Under the pieces are notes generated by a model, which worked only from the letters and a program-made list of their open reading frames with translations, made no database searches and had not been told where the DNA came from. Shown here one piece after another: positions 11,361-21,565 of a DNA stretch of 58,000 bases (its first letter is position 1; each line of letters begins with the position of its first letter). Source of the DNA: Adiantum capillus-veneris (Eukaryota; Streptophyta; Polypodiopsida; Polypodiales; Pteridaceae); NCBI GenBank assembly GCA_014529385.2, contig CM043960.1:117006043-117064042 (forward strand), read 5' to 3'. The translations under genes were made by a program, and so were the position numbers.

Positions 11361-11372
11361 GCTCTGATACCA
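11361..11372 (-). other. C3 primer binding site (initiator Met type)
   Basis: The minus strand reads TGGTATCAGAGC two bases inside the LTR end, the usual site for the 3' end of initiator-Met tRNA in copia elements. Confidence 0.9.
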
Positions 11373-11374
11373 GT

Positions 11375-11566
11375 TGAAGGAGTACGAGCGGAAGTGCGAC
11401 GCGAGAGAGAGTGCAAGAAGAAGAGCACGATGATATGGTGAGCATGCTCTACTGTAATGTGTAGAGCATAGTGAGTTCTTATTGAGTTTTAACAAAAGAA
11501 TATGTGTACATACCTGGCGGCCCGCCCACTTACCTGGGCGACCACATTGGGCTTTATACCCCAACA
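11375..11566 (-). repeat. C3 5' LTR
   Basis: The 192-bp partner of 5754-5945, with TG...CA ends and the AATGA duplication at 11567-11571. Confidence 0.94.
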
Positions 11567-12539
11567 AATGACTGCGTATTGCTCGCAACCATTGGGATTG
11601 TCAATTGCAGCATGTAGGGTTTCTCTCTCCACTGCTTCATCACCCACAGTTGGTTGTACCACTGTGGCATTCACTCTGGCGGTAGATCCACGCCCTCGCC
11701 CTCTTTTCATCCTTCTACGTCCTCCTCTTCCATTAGCTTGGCCACGCCCATGGGTATTCAAGGGTATGGCATTGGCGTTGGTTGCCTGAATGTTCCTGGG
11801 GCACTTGGATCTGTAATGTCCATACTCCCCGCAACCATAGCAGTGAACATCAGGGAACTCCATGGTTGTGGTGGTAGCCACAATAGGGCGCCGGTCATAT
11901 GCTTGGTTGGCTGGTCTGTTATTCCAAGCAGTTATCCTTGCCCTTTTAGCCCAATGATTCCTCCTGTTCTGATTAACCTTTTGTACTTCAAGAGCTAGAG
12001 GTTTGGCCCTCAACAAGGCATCCTGTAGTGTCGTTGGCCTAAGAGCTTCCAAGCGAGTATTCAAAGGATCGATTAGCCCTTGGCAGAACCTCGCCACCTG
12101 TTGTTCCAAGGTCATCTTAGGAGCATATCTCCGAAGAGTGACAAACTTTGCATAATATTCTTCGACAGATGAAGTCAGCCTGCCGAAGTGAAAATAATTC
12201 ATTCATCTTCAAGGTTCTATAGGAAGGTCGTAAATAACGCCCCATTATTGCAACTTTGATGTCTTCCCAGGATTGGGAAGATCCCTTAATATCCAGGTCC
12301 TTGCAATGTTGCTTCCACCATATCTTGGCATCGCCAGACAAGCAGAACATCGCAAGCATAGTCTGATTCACGGGTTGGGTTCCCGCAGCTTCAAAATAAT
12401 CGTCCATGGCTTCCATCCACACTTCCGCATCTCTCTCCACATTTGCCCCCTCGCCCTTAAAGATCAGAGGTTGGGCTTGCTTAAGGAGGAGCTTCTTCTC
12501 TTGCGCTGCCAAGTATAGAGCAACAGGCGGTGCCTACAT
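11567..12539 (-). pseudogene. GY1 gag
   Basis: The capsid region (12117-12512) has AEVWMEAMDDYFEAAG and LSGDAKIWWKQH, the Ty3/gypsy gag signature. The second frame (11575-12202) has VEEYYAKFVTLRRYAP and the nucleocapsid knuckle CYGCGEYGHYRSKC followed by an Arg/Gly-rich tail. A frameshift lies near 12150-12200. The only upstream ATG in frame (12537-12539) is followed at once by TAG, probably a mutated CAG, so gag has also lost its start. The frame ends at the C3 insertion site. Confidence 0.87.
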
Positions 12540-12750
12540 GGGTTATACGAGATTCTTGATACCATTACTTGGATTTCAAAATAGACACGAGACTTTAAAT
12601 AAAATTCACGATTCCACTTTATCAAGAGACAGAGATTCAGAGACAAAAGCACTTTATTGATGAAAATTTATTACAATCAAACCCCTCAAGGTTTATGATA
12701 ACTGATGATCAACTTATTACATGGATTTTTGGATTGTGTATAAGATACGC

Positions 12751-13263
12751 CTAGGAGATTGTGTTCACATGATGCACTACTTTGTTCGTGAAGTAGTTCC
12801 TGTACTCATCCTTGAGTGGATAATAAACTAAGATGTCAAGCCAGGATTCCTCTTTTGGTACTCCAAAAGTCCTGACTCTGTTCGCTAGGACCACCTCGGT
12901 GACCTTTTCCAAGAGCCAGTCATTGATGGTTTGATTGGAGTCGCTTGAAACAGACAGGTCCAATCGGGTAGGCAACAAGTAGAATAACTCCACCACCCTC
13001 AACTCTTCTCCCCAACGTATCTTCTTCAAATCGGTAGCCAGGCATCCTAGCTTCCGAGCGTTGATGTAGTAAACCCCACCTGCAAGTGTCCAATCAAGTC
13101 CCCATCCTCTATCGATGTGAGTGGAGTGTGGCGTATGAGCCTTCATCAGTATCTCCATGACATCTTGCCTAAACTGGTAAACTGGGGATCGTCGAGCTTG
13201 CTCATAAATAAGCTCAAACCCTTGGAACTTCCGATATTCTAGCACGGGGTCTTCCCACAACAC
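12751..13263 (-). CDS. ORF of unknown function in GY1 leader
   Basis: This 170-codon open frame lies between the GY1 primer site and gag, in the sense direction, and I recognise no family. It is neither repetitive nor low complexity and looks like a folded soluble protein: RGWGLDWTLAGGVYYIN, VVELFYLLPTRLDL, NDWLLEKVTEVVLANRV and SWLDILVYYPLKDEYRNYF. The frame is open back to a TGA but has no ATG until about residue 36 (MEILMKAH), so it is either truncated, fused by splicing, or not expressed. It could be an additional retrotransposon ORF or captured host sequence. Confidence 0.45.
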   Translation of the reverse strand: MLWEDPVLEYRKFQGFELIYEQARRSPVYQFRQDVMEILMKAHTPHSTHIDRGWGLDWTLAGGVYYINARKLGCLATDLKKIRWGEELRVVELFYLLPTRLDLSVSSDSNQTINDWLLEKVTEVVLANRVRTFGVPKEESWLDILVYYPLKDEYRNYFTNKVVHHVNTIS

Positions 13264-13355
13264 CGATGCAAGGAATTTGGATCAGCAACCTCTATACTTT
13301 CAGTTCCTTTTTAAATGTTCAAACAATACGACTTTATTTCTCTGCCTAACCTAGG

Positions 13356-13367
13356 CTCTGATACCAA
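13356..13367 (-). other. GY1 primer binding site (initiator Met type)
   Basis: The minus strand reads TGGTATCAGAGC two bases inside the 5' LTR end at 13370. Confidence 0.9.
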
Positions 13368-13750
13368 GTGTGAGGTCCCCACCCCACCGTATCAAACGGC
13401 GGATCTGATGGTGAACCTGGTGGCCACTACATCTATAGCGGAAGCAAACAAAGTGGTTCAGGGTTCAACTAGCGGACGATCTCTCATCACAAAGTTAGTC
13501 GAGTTCGAGCCTACTAGCAATGAGATTTAGCTCCACCTCGCAGGGGAAGTGTACATAACCTATCTAGCGATCCTAAGACCCACCTTCCAAGAGGAGAGAA
13601 ACCTCGAGTTCCTTTTTCCCCATGTTTCAGAGGCACGTACACTTGAGACTTCGCCGCTCTAGGGCCAATGAGTATTACTAGTATCGATTTAAACACTATG
13701 GGGACAGAGAGTTCCTGACCGATTGGGACCACCCTTCTCATAGGCATCGG

Positions 13751-14721
13751 CAACTTGAGCCAAGCCCCCACTTTCCACCCCCACACTCACACTTCCTTGT
13801 GTGTCCTAATTACTACCACAATGATTGTTCAACATAAAGATTCCTTGATTAGATTCCAAATCACATTGTTCGTTAAGACAGCCCTTCAACTAGTATTGCA
13901 AACGGCACCAAGACAGTATTCTATTAAAAATTCTACTCAAACTTATTCATTAAAATTCCAATGTTCTGGAGGTACAACATCCCCCCTCTAGCGAGAGTTT
14001 ACTCCTCCAGTTGTCGCCTAGCTGCCCATACAACTAGGTATGTCCACCGCATAGAAAGCACGACATGGACACTCCCACCGCATAGAAAGCAAGATGTGGG
14101 TTCCCACCGCATAGAAATCAAGTCGTCGATTCAAGAGCCCTTAACGAGGAACTCTGCCCCCTGTGATTAGTAGGGGGTTCAAGACTAATTCAACATTGGA
14201 AATAGAATGAACATGTCGAGCCAACCTGAGCCAAGCCCCCACTTTCCACCCCCACACTCACACTTCCTTGCGTGTACTAATTACTACCACAATGATTTTT
14301 CAACATAAAGATTCCTTGATTAGATTTCGAATCACATTGTTCGTTAAGACAGCCCTTCAACCGGTATTGCAAACGACACCAAGACAGTATTCTAGTAAAA
14401 ATTCTACTCAAACTTATTCATTAAAATTCCAATGTTCTGGAGGTACAACATCCCCCCTCCAGCGAGAGTTTACTCCTCCCGTTGTCGCCTAGCTGCCCAT
14501 ACAACTAGGTATGTCCACTGCACAGAAAGCAGGACATGGACACTCCCACCGCATAGAAAGCAAGACGTGGGTTCCCACTGCATAGAAATCAAGTCGTGGG
14601 TATCCACCGCATAGAAAGCAAGTCGTGGATTCAAGAGCCCTTAACAAGGAACTCTACCCCCTGTGATCAGTAGGGGGTTCATGACTAATTCAACATTGGA
14701 AATAGAATGAACATGTTGAGC
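13751..14721. repeat. Tandem duplication (471 + 500 bp) inside GY1 5' LTR
   Basis: Copy 1 is 13751-14221 and copy 2 is 14222-14721; both begin CAACYTGAGCCAAGCC and end ACATGTYGAGC. The 29-bp length difference equals one extra minisatellite unit in copy 2. The 3' LTR has a single copy at about 121-556, so the duplication arose in this LTR after insertion or was lost from the other. Confidence 0.88.
14157..14177. repeat. Short inverted repeat (hairpin) in GY1 LTR
   Basis: CCCCCT and AGGGGG flank a 9-base loop. It recurs at 14657-14677 in the second duplicate and is absent, together with about 16 downstream bases, from the 3' LTR near 529. Confidence 0.7.
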
Positions 14722-15884
14722 TAAATTTTCCCTAGCAGACATTCTTTCCTATTGCAAACAACATACCCATCAATCATTTCTTTTTTACTTTAGACTTTAA
14801 TGTACAAATGAATTCAATGCCGATGTTTCCGTTGGATTTCTCCAACATGTTTGGGGATATGCTCATTCCTGGCTAAACGTGTGCAATGTTAATTTAAACG
14901 ACTTGAATATAATTGTGACCTACCTCTTCCATTTCTTCGTCAATGGCTCGTGAGATGGCCGGTGCTTGTTCGTCCATGGGAGCTTTTCCCTTTCCATTCA
15001 CATTGCTCGTTCCCGCCTCGCGGTCGTGGGCACCACCGAAGCGAGTTCTCTTAACTGGGGCCATTTTACTCACTACTTTAAATGATAAACTTGAAGAAAA
15101 GAGCTAAAATCTGAGAGTATCATAACAAACCAATTGGCAAATTAGAATCATTAATGAATCCTCCTTATGCAAGAGATTATATTTTTCCTTCGAGACCTAG
15201 CAATTTTATGGGTAATTCTTTACTTGCCCTATGGGAGTTAATCACTTGGCTTAGATGATTAAGAAATTCAAAATTTTACTAATTGATTTACAAGAGAGAT
15301 GAAGTAGGCAAGCACAATCACTTTCCTAGTGCAATTTGAAGATGCAGAATTACCGCGGCATGTGTGATAGAAAATTCTCTTCTTATTGGCCTAATGACGG
15401 TTTAATTTTAGCCTTAATCACATCTTAATGTGAGAGAAGTTTTTGAATCTAATTAATTACATTACTATTGAATGGTAGAAGGGAGAATTTCATCAAATCT
15501 ACATTATTACCGACTGACAATTTATTAACCATGTTGCTTAGAGAGAGAAATCTCTCTTAACCATGTATTAATCATTGATTAAGAATGATGAATGTCTGCA
15601 TAAATTAACTAATTGAATGATGATTATGTAATGGAGTATGGCTATGTAAACTTAGAGAGCAACTATTGGGAATTATAGCTAAAAGTAGGCATAGTAGACG
15701 AAGAATTTGGGAGAATAATGATGAGAATTAAGAAGAGCCGAAATTAAACCATAATTACCGTGATTAGGGGCTGATAATCCTTTGATTTTTCTGATCCAAC
15801 GAATCCTCAAGATGAGAATTTCGGCAGCACCTCCCTCCTTTCTTCTCCTTCAAAAACTGTGTGTGTATCGACAGCACCTCCCCA

Positions 15885-15886
<2 letters not shown>

Positions 15887-15930
<44 letters not shown>

Positions 15931-15946
15931 TGGGTGTGTGTGTGAG

Positions 15947-16024
<78 letters not shown>
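15887..16024. repeat. (GT)n microsatellite
   Basis: About 21 GT units at 15887-15928, a short GT run at 15933-15944, and over 35 units from about 15950 to 16024. The same place in the 3' LTR holds only short runs, so it expanded after insertion. Long Thr-His or Cys-Val frames here are artefacts of the repeat. Confidence 0.97.
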
Positions 16025-16026
<2 letters not shown>

Positions 16027-16230
16027 CACACCTTTAAATAGGCTCCTCAAGGCTGAAAATCGATCTGGATTTCTATAAGCATCTGAGTGAGCACTCAGTG
16101 AATGCATTGGCAAGTCTAGTTGCCTACCCACCAAGTGTCCAGTTGGTCAGTTCAACTGGCTCTCACACTCACTCACTAGCTTGGAAACTTCCCTACAACT
16201 CCCACAAGGCAAGAGGGCGTCCCCTAGCTG

Positions 16231-16235
16231 CTAAA
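16231..16235. repeat. C1 target-site duplication, left copy
   Basis: CTAAA precedes the C1 terminus TGTTGG and is repeated at 21098-21102. The paralogous empty site at about 1960-1965 has CTAAA once. Confidence 0.95.
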
Positions 16236-16462
16236 TGTTGGAATTAGGGTTGCAGAGAAACACACACAGCTTGGAAAAGACAAAGGAAGCTCAAGGCACA
16301 CAATAGAGAGTGTGTTACTTAGTGTGCAATGGAAAGATAGATAGCCCTAGAGTAATGGGCGTATATACAATGCACGGGGCAAAAAACCTCCTAAAGAGGG
16401 AAAAAATGCCCCGACGGTCCTAGTGTGTTCACACACATCACTACCACATGTATATGGTAGCA
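16236..16462 (-). repeat. C1 3' LTR with polypurine tract
   Basis: The 227-bp LTR has TG...CA ends. The adjacent minus-strand CCAGGGGGGGTT at 16463-16474 is the polypurine tract. Confidence 0.93.
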
Positions 16463-16544
16463 AACCCCCCCTGGAGTGATGCGGTGAACGAGAGCTGGCA
16501 CATGAGTAAAGGGAAGTGCCATGCCCTGAGGACAAGATCAGTCC

Positions 16545-17283
16545 ACAAAGGGGAGTAAGCCCAAATCTTTGCGGAAAGCTTCAAGCTTCTCACGAGACAA
16601 TGCCTTTGTGAAAAGATTTGCAAGGTTGTCCTGTGTTGGCACATAAGCCAAGCTGATCTCTCCTGCTAATCCCTGACATAGTGGTAATGCACCTCAATGT
16701 GCTTTGTGCGAGCATGAAAAACTGGGTTCCTCGCAACTGCCAATGCGCTCTGACTGTCAGTGTAGATAGTGTTGACAGTGTTCTTTCCAACACACAAATC
16801 AGCCATAAGACGTCTGAGCCATACACACTCAACCGTAGCTGTGAAGACTGCCCTGTACTCTGCCTCACAACTCAAAGTGTCCACAGTAGGTTGCTTCTTG
16901 CTCAACCATGATATACATGAACCGCCAAGCATGAAACAAAAACCACTTGTGGACACTCGCGTGTCAAAACAACCAGCCCAATTTGAGTTCGAAAAAGCAT
17001 GTAAGTCTGGCGGCAATGATCCCCCCTTGGGATAAAACAAGCCAAGATGTAAAGTGCTACTAAGGTAGCCGAAAATCCTCTTGACAGCCTGCCAATGCTT
17101 AGACCCTGGGCTATGCATAAATCTGATGACCTGTGAGACTGCAAACTGAATATCCGGCCTCGTGTTGCATACATAAATGAGGCAGCCAACAGCATTTTGG
17201 TAAAGAGTGACATCAGCAGGATCACCAGCATCATGTAGACTCAACTTCAAACCTGTTCCATGGGAGTGGCAATAGGTTTGCAA
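16545..17283 (-). pseudogene. C1 RNase H
   Basis: The frame 16666-17283 has the copia RNase H run: GCLIYVCNTRPDIQFAV, SNSNWAGCFDTR, SCEAEYRAVFTA, YTDSQSALAVARNPVFH and HIEVHYHYVRD, then a stop. The C-terminal segment with AYVPTQDNLANLFTKAL continues to about 16545 in another frame. The first catalytic Asp of the usual DSDWAG is Asn (SNSNWAG), which would disable the enzyme. Confidence 0.85.
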
Positions 17284-18308
17284 TCCGCAAGTCCAAACTT
17301 ACATAGCAATGTCTCTATGTAACTTTTCTGACACAAGGCAATACCACCATCACACTGCTTAAACTGTATACCCAAATAATGATGCAACAACCCCAAATCT
17401 TTCATCTTGAAAGTAGCATTCAAATCAGCCTTAAATTGAGAAATATGTCTCTCATTTGGTCCAGTGATCAGCAAATCATCAACATAAAGAACAACAATGA
17501 GAAGTACATCACCCTCACGCTTTACATACAATGTGCTTTCTGTTGGACTATTATGAAAGCCTTGTTTGACCAAATGAGTGTCAACTTTCTCATACCAAGC
17601 ATGAGGAGATTGCTTCAACCCATACAAAGCCTTGTTACATTTGCACACTTTGTCCTCTTGTCCTTTTATGAAAAAACCGCGAGGCTGCGTTACATAAACT
17701 TCCTCAAATATGTCACCATTCAAGAAAGCAGTAACAATGTCTGATTGATGTACATCCCAACCAAAATGAGCTGCCAATGCATATAGAAAACGCACAGTAG
17801 TCATACGACAAGTGGGAGCAAAATTCTCTTCATAATCTATGCCTTTTTGCTGTGCATAACCCTTTGCAACAAGTCGAGCCTTATGGCGATCGATCTCACC
17901 ATCCGGCTTCCTTTTCAACTTGTAAACCCACATCGTACCAATGGCCTTTTTTCCAGGAGGCAAATCACATAAAGTGCATGTGTCATTTTCTATAAGTGCA
18001 TCATATTCTGATTGCATGGCATCCATCCAATTTTCTGAATTTTGTGCTTCATCAAAAGTCAGAGGCTCCTCAACATCATGTAAGCTAGACACAGCCAAAG
18101 CATAACAATCTGATGCATAAGATGCATGGCGAGAGCTTGAACGAGTACGACTAGACAAAGGTGCATCCAATTTACTGTCACGCAAAGTGTGCACCAGCCA
18201 TTTTGGCATACCTCTAGCCTGCTCATTTTCAGCCCTTTCCACATCAAGTACATCATGTACATCTGCCTCAGTAATAGGTTGATCTAAAACATTTTCAGAA
18301 ACCCCCAT
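17247..18308 (-). pseudogene. C1 reverse transcriptase
   Basis: A 353-codon frame covers the linker (SRHASYASDCYALAV) and the RT proper: MDAMQSEYDALIENDT, KARLVAKGYAQQKGIDYEE, DIVTAFLNGDIFEEVYV, KALYGLKQSPHAWYEKV and the catalytic VVLYVDDLLITG, then FKMKDLGLLHHYLG. RT is intact; a frameshift at about 17265 separates it from RNase H. Confidence 0.92.
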
Positions 18309-18731
18309 AGGCTGTACATTTGCCTCATTTTGGAACTTACATTCGTATTTCCACCACTGAAAAGAGGCAACAAAAAGTCATAAATGTCCTGTGAGCTTAC
18401 ATTACTGTCTCTAGTACATGACAGCAAGGGCTGAACAGAATCTTCCACAAACACTACATCCCGAGAAACCAGAATACGTTTTGTTTGAGGATGATACAAC
18501 CTGTAGCCTTTTCTTTCAGCACATAATGGCCTCAAGCCAAAAAGAATGCGGAAAAGCTTGAATTTTGACCATACATCGTGCCATTTCCGTCAGTGACCTA
18601 TTTTTCCTCTCAGCAACACCATTTTGCTGAGGTGTACAAGGCACTGTACATTGGTGTTTTATCCCACGACTATCCAGAAATGCATTAAATTCATGAGACA
18701 TATACCCATGCATGCCTGGAGTAATCATCAA
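18284..18731 (-). pseudogene. C1 integrase, C-terminal half after deletion
   Basis: The frame resumes at YMSHEFNAFLDSRG and contains TPQQNGVAERKNRS with the catalytic Glu; a frameshift near 18530 leads to GYRLYHPQTKRILVSRDVVF. The upstream LRSDRGG block with the second catalytic Asp is absent. Compared with C2, 119 bp are missing between two GGTAT pentamers, which deletes this Asp and shifts the frame. Confidence 0.88.
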
Positions 18732-19665
18732 TGAAAGTCACGAAGTACAGGTAATTGCCCAAGGACAGAGTTTGCATGGGCCCACAAACATCACTATGCA
18801 CAAGCTGCAACCTGCATGTGGCCCGAACTGAACCATCCTTTGGAAATTTAGAACGCTGCATCTTACCCAAAATACAACCTTCACAAACATGTTTGACAGG
18901 TGCTTCAAGAGGCGGCAAAGAAGCAACCATATCAAATTTCTGCAAACACAGCAAACTGGCAAAATTCAGATGACCAAAACATGCATGCCAAAGTTTTGCA
19001 TCTGAAATAGCCCTTGAATGTGCAACAGCATTTGCAAAATTTTGTCCACACTTGTCATACAAAGTGAGCTTATACAGCCCACGGCACAAAAGCCCAGATG
19101 CAACAATTTCATCACCAAAACTGAGATCATGAACTGTACATCTGTCATCCACAAATTTGACTACAAGTCCAAGTCCAACAAGTGCGGATACAGACAAGAG
19201 ATTCTTCTTGATCCCAGGTACATAAAGTGCATCAACAAGTGTGAAGGAACTGCGATTAGCAGCAGTGAGCACAATCTTTCCAACTCCCTGAACTGGATAA
19301 GAGGCGTTGTTGGCACAAGTGACTGAATTCCCATGAGGGACAGACTCAAGAGAGGTAAACAATTCATGATGTGAGGTAATGTGCTTTGTAGCACCACTGT
19401 CGAAATACCACACATATGAATCTGCAGCAACTGACAAGCATGCATCATGGACAGCAGGATTGTAAGTGCACTCTGCGCTAAAAGCCCATTCTGCATCAAC
19501 ATCAGCAACACAGTCTCCTTTCACAGAAGACTCAACAATGGCTGCATTTGTATTGGAACCAACATTTACAATGGAACCACCCTCTTTCTTCTTAGCCTCT
19601 TTGGCCTTCAACTTAGGACACGACTTGATCAAGTGATCATTGGCTTTACAATAATGGCAACGCAT
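18732..19665 (-). pseudogene. C1 zinc knuckle, protease and integrase head
   Basis: The frame starts in the nucleocapsid knuckle CHYCKANDHLIKSC (a complete CCHC), continues through VWYFDSGATKHITSH, the protease active site near 19390, and the integrase zinc head LWHACFGHLNF with CEGCILGK, then LVHSDVCGPM and TFIDDYSRHAWVY with the first catalytic Asp. It runs out of frame at the 119-bp deletion. Confidence 0.9.
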
Positions 19666-19824
19666 CTTCTTTTTTCCCTTATCACCAAAATTTCCAGACG
19701 AAGTGCTGCGAGCAGAAGCATTAGGAACAGAATTTTTGCCACTCGCAGCAGAACCATAAGAAGTGGCTGCATTACTGTTACCACCCTTTCTTTGAGAAGC
19801 AATAAAATCCTGTTCAACTGCACA

Positions 19825-20508
19825 CTACCTAGTCCTGTTTTTTCTGGAAAGTGACTCTTGCAACAGCAATGTGCATAATGCATCAAACTTGACAACTTCG
19901 GGATTTCCTTGGGTCATAAGTCTCCAAGTACTAGCAAAAGTCTGGTAGGAATCTGGTAAGGCATCAAGAACAGTCTGCACAAGGGAACTATCTGAAATAA
20001 CTTCACCTGCAGAAATACGATGCTCATTGATATCCTTGACACTAGCAAGGAAAGTGTCCATATCATCTTTCTCATGCATAATCTTCGACTCCAGCTCTTT
20101 ACGCAGCAAAGCAATTTTAGCCTCATTGCGGCTTGCATAAAGACCTGCTAAAATATCCCAAGCCTGTTTTGCTGATTTTGCTGAACGGATGTGAGGAACA
20201 ATGGTGCGCTTCACAAACAACGCAATCAATGCATGAGCCTGCGCATCCTTAACATCCCAACGAGCTTGTTCTGCCGTAGGAAAAACAACTCTAACAGCTG
20301 CAATCCTTGCAGCAAGACCTGCAACATCCTCAACATCGCCTACATCCTCAGAACCAGGACGTACATCAATGCCCTGCACAATGTTCCAGACACCCTTTGA
20401 CACAAGAACATGTTGCATCATATAAGCCCCCATAGGGTAGTTGTCCCCATCCAACCTGTCCTCAGCAGCAAACATCTTGAACACATCTGTGTTGTTGTTG
20501 TCAGCCAT
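19825..20508 (-). pseudogene. C1 gag
   Basis: The natural start is the ATG at 20506-20508 (MADNNNTDVFKMFAAEDRLDG). The protein is a UBN2-type copia gag with AYMMQHVLVSKGVWNIV, AWDILAGLYASRNEAKIALL, DTFLASVKDINE and VLDALPDSYQTFAS. A glycine replaces the family Trp just before AYMM (C2 keeps TGG). A frameshift near 19825 separates it from the zinc knuckle. Confidence 0.9.
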
Positions 20509-20870
20509 GGTAAATGTTGCACCTGATGTGAAAACTGCCCGAAAATAGGAGAAACGGAGCGGGAACAACCTGTGCTATATAGCAAAAACCGTAGAAGACT
20601 ATAAGGCACCTGTTATGCAGAAAATGACACTGACAAAAATTCTGCACAAAATGACGAAATAGCCTGTACAGTACTGCCTGTAGTGGAAACAGAGGCCGAA
20701 ATGAGCCCAAATCAAAATTCTGAGCAGACCACACTCTTCAAGCTCAACCAAAATTTTTGTCGACCTGCGAACGCTCGCCAAAGCTCACTGAAATCGGAGA
20801 AAGTGAGCAGGCGTGTGCTGGAGCAGCTGGCGACTAAGCCCGGGAGGGCGTGACCTACTCTAATACCAAT
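20509..20870 (-). other. C1 5' leader and primer site
   Basis: About 0.36 kb lie between LTR and gag, with no ORF. The primer site is at the LTR edge: the minus strand reads ATTGGTATTAGAG, one mismatch from the TGGTATCAGAG initiator-Met site. The C3/C4/E leader module is not seen here. Confidence 0.8.
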
Positions 20871-21097
20871 TGTTGGAATTAGGGTTGCAGAGAAACACAC
20901 ACAGCTTGGAGAAGACGAAGGAAGCTCAAGGCACACAATAGAGAGTGTGTTACTTAGTGTGCAATGGAAAGATAGATAGCCCTACAGTAATGGGCATATA
21001 TACAATGCACGGGGGAAAAAACCTCCTAAAGAGGGAAAAAATGCCCCGGCGGTCCTAGTGTGTTCACACACATCACTACCACATGTATATGGTAACA
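20871..21097 (-). repeat. C1 5' LTR
   Basis: The 227-bp partner of 16236-16462, followed by the second CTAAA at 21098-21102. Confidence 0.94.
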
Positions 21098-21565
21098 CTA
21101 AAGCTGGCTCAGAGTGGCCTGGAACCTGCTCCCACACAGCCTCGAGCCCCCGGTGCCTCCCCGGACAATTTTGGGAAAATTTGGTTTTAGGCTAAAACGG
21201 GTCATACGAGTCGGAATTTGATGCCGAAAATTGCTATACCAAGCTCTAACTAAGTTGTACTGGCCCGAGTACCTGCCATATTTAGTAGTCCCCCCTCGGG
21301 GTCCGAAAATGCATTTTTTTGAAAGTCGGGGTGCGAGTGCAGTTTTTTGAGACGATCAAAACTAGACGGGTCGGGTGACCAAAAACTTACTATTTTTGGA
21401 ATTCTTTTACAAAAATTATTTTAATTCACATTTCAAAGCTTTAAAACATTCTAAACATCATGACACTAACAGAATTCGGAAAACTACTAAAAATAGTAAC
21501 GTTTTCCATTATGTTCATTTCAAGGTACAATGGTGCTCTTTTTGATCGGGGTCCGAGACCTTACA

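Larger units (their letters stand above)
5754..11566 (-). mobile_element. C3: Ty1/copia element inserted in GY1
   Basis: This 5813-bp element has two 192-bp LTRs (5754-5945 and 11375-11566), a perfect 5-bp target duplication, primer site, polypurine tract, and gag, protease, integrase, RT, RNase H in copia order on the minus strand. By eye the LTRs differ at about 8 of 192 positions, suggesting moderate age. Pol is broken by a few stops and frameshifts and by a MITE insertion after the protease active site. Confidence 0.95.
16236..21097 (-). mobile_element. C1: Ty1/copia element inserted in GY1 5' LTR
   Basis: This 4862-bp element has 227-bp LTRs at 16236-16462 and 20871-21097, which by eye differ at about seven positions. 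A 5-bp target duplication, primer-site remnant, polypurine tract, and gag-protease-integrase-RT-RNase H order are all visible on the minus strand. It belongs to the same family as C2. Integrase has lost 119 bp, so it cannot move on its own. Confidence 0.95.
1..21565 (-). mobile_element. GY1: Ty3/gypsy chromovirus with nested insertions
   Basis: Reading the minus strand, the order is 5' LTR (13370-21565), initiator-Met primer site, gag, protease, RT, RNase H, integrase, chromodomain, polypurine tract and 3' LTR (1-2430, cut by the window start). Protease-RT-RNase H-integrase is the Ty3/gypsy order, and the C-terminal chromodomain makes it a chromovirus. With C3 and C1 and one copy of each duplication removed, the internal part is about 5.1 kb and the 5' LTR about 3.3 kb; LTRs this long recall the Tekay/Del lineage, which is inference. 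GY1 lies inside the gag of C2: the right flank at 21566 resumes C2 gag. Stops in gag, RNase H and after integrase make it non-autonomous now. Confidence 0.93.
13370..21565 (-). repeat. GY1 5' LTR, interrupted by C1
   Basis: The LTR starts TGTGAGGTCC and ends GAGACCTTACA. Without C1 and one CTAAA it is about 3.33 kb. It matches the 3' LTR along its length apart from a 0.5-kb tandem duplication, extra GT repeats and a short hairpin insertion. The part right of C1 runs from 21098 to 21565. Confidence 0.93.

Noticed and set aside
11289-11588. Basic Arg/Leu-rich frames across the C3 LTR as a small protein.
   Set aside because: They are LTR sequence; the same frame appears in the other LTR because the LTRs are copies.
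15764-16134. Open frames with long Thr-His or Cys-Val runs.
   Set aside because: They are the GT microsatellite read in several frames on both strands.
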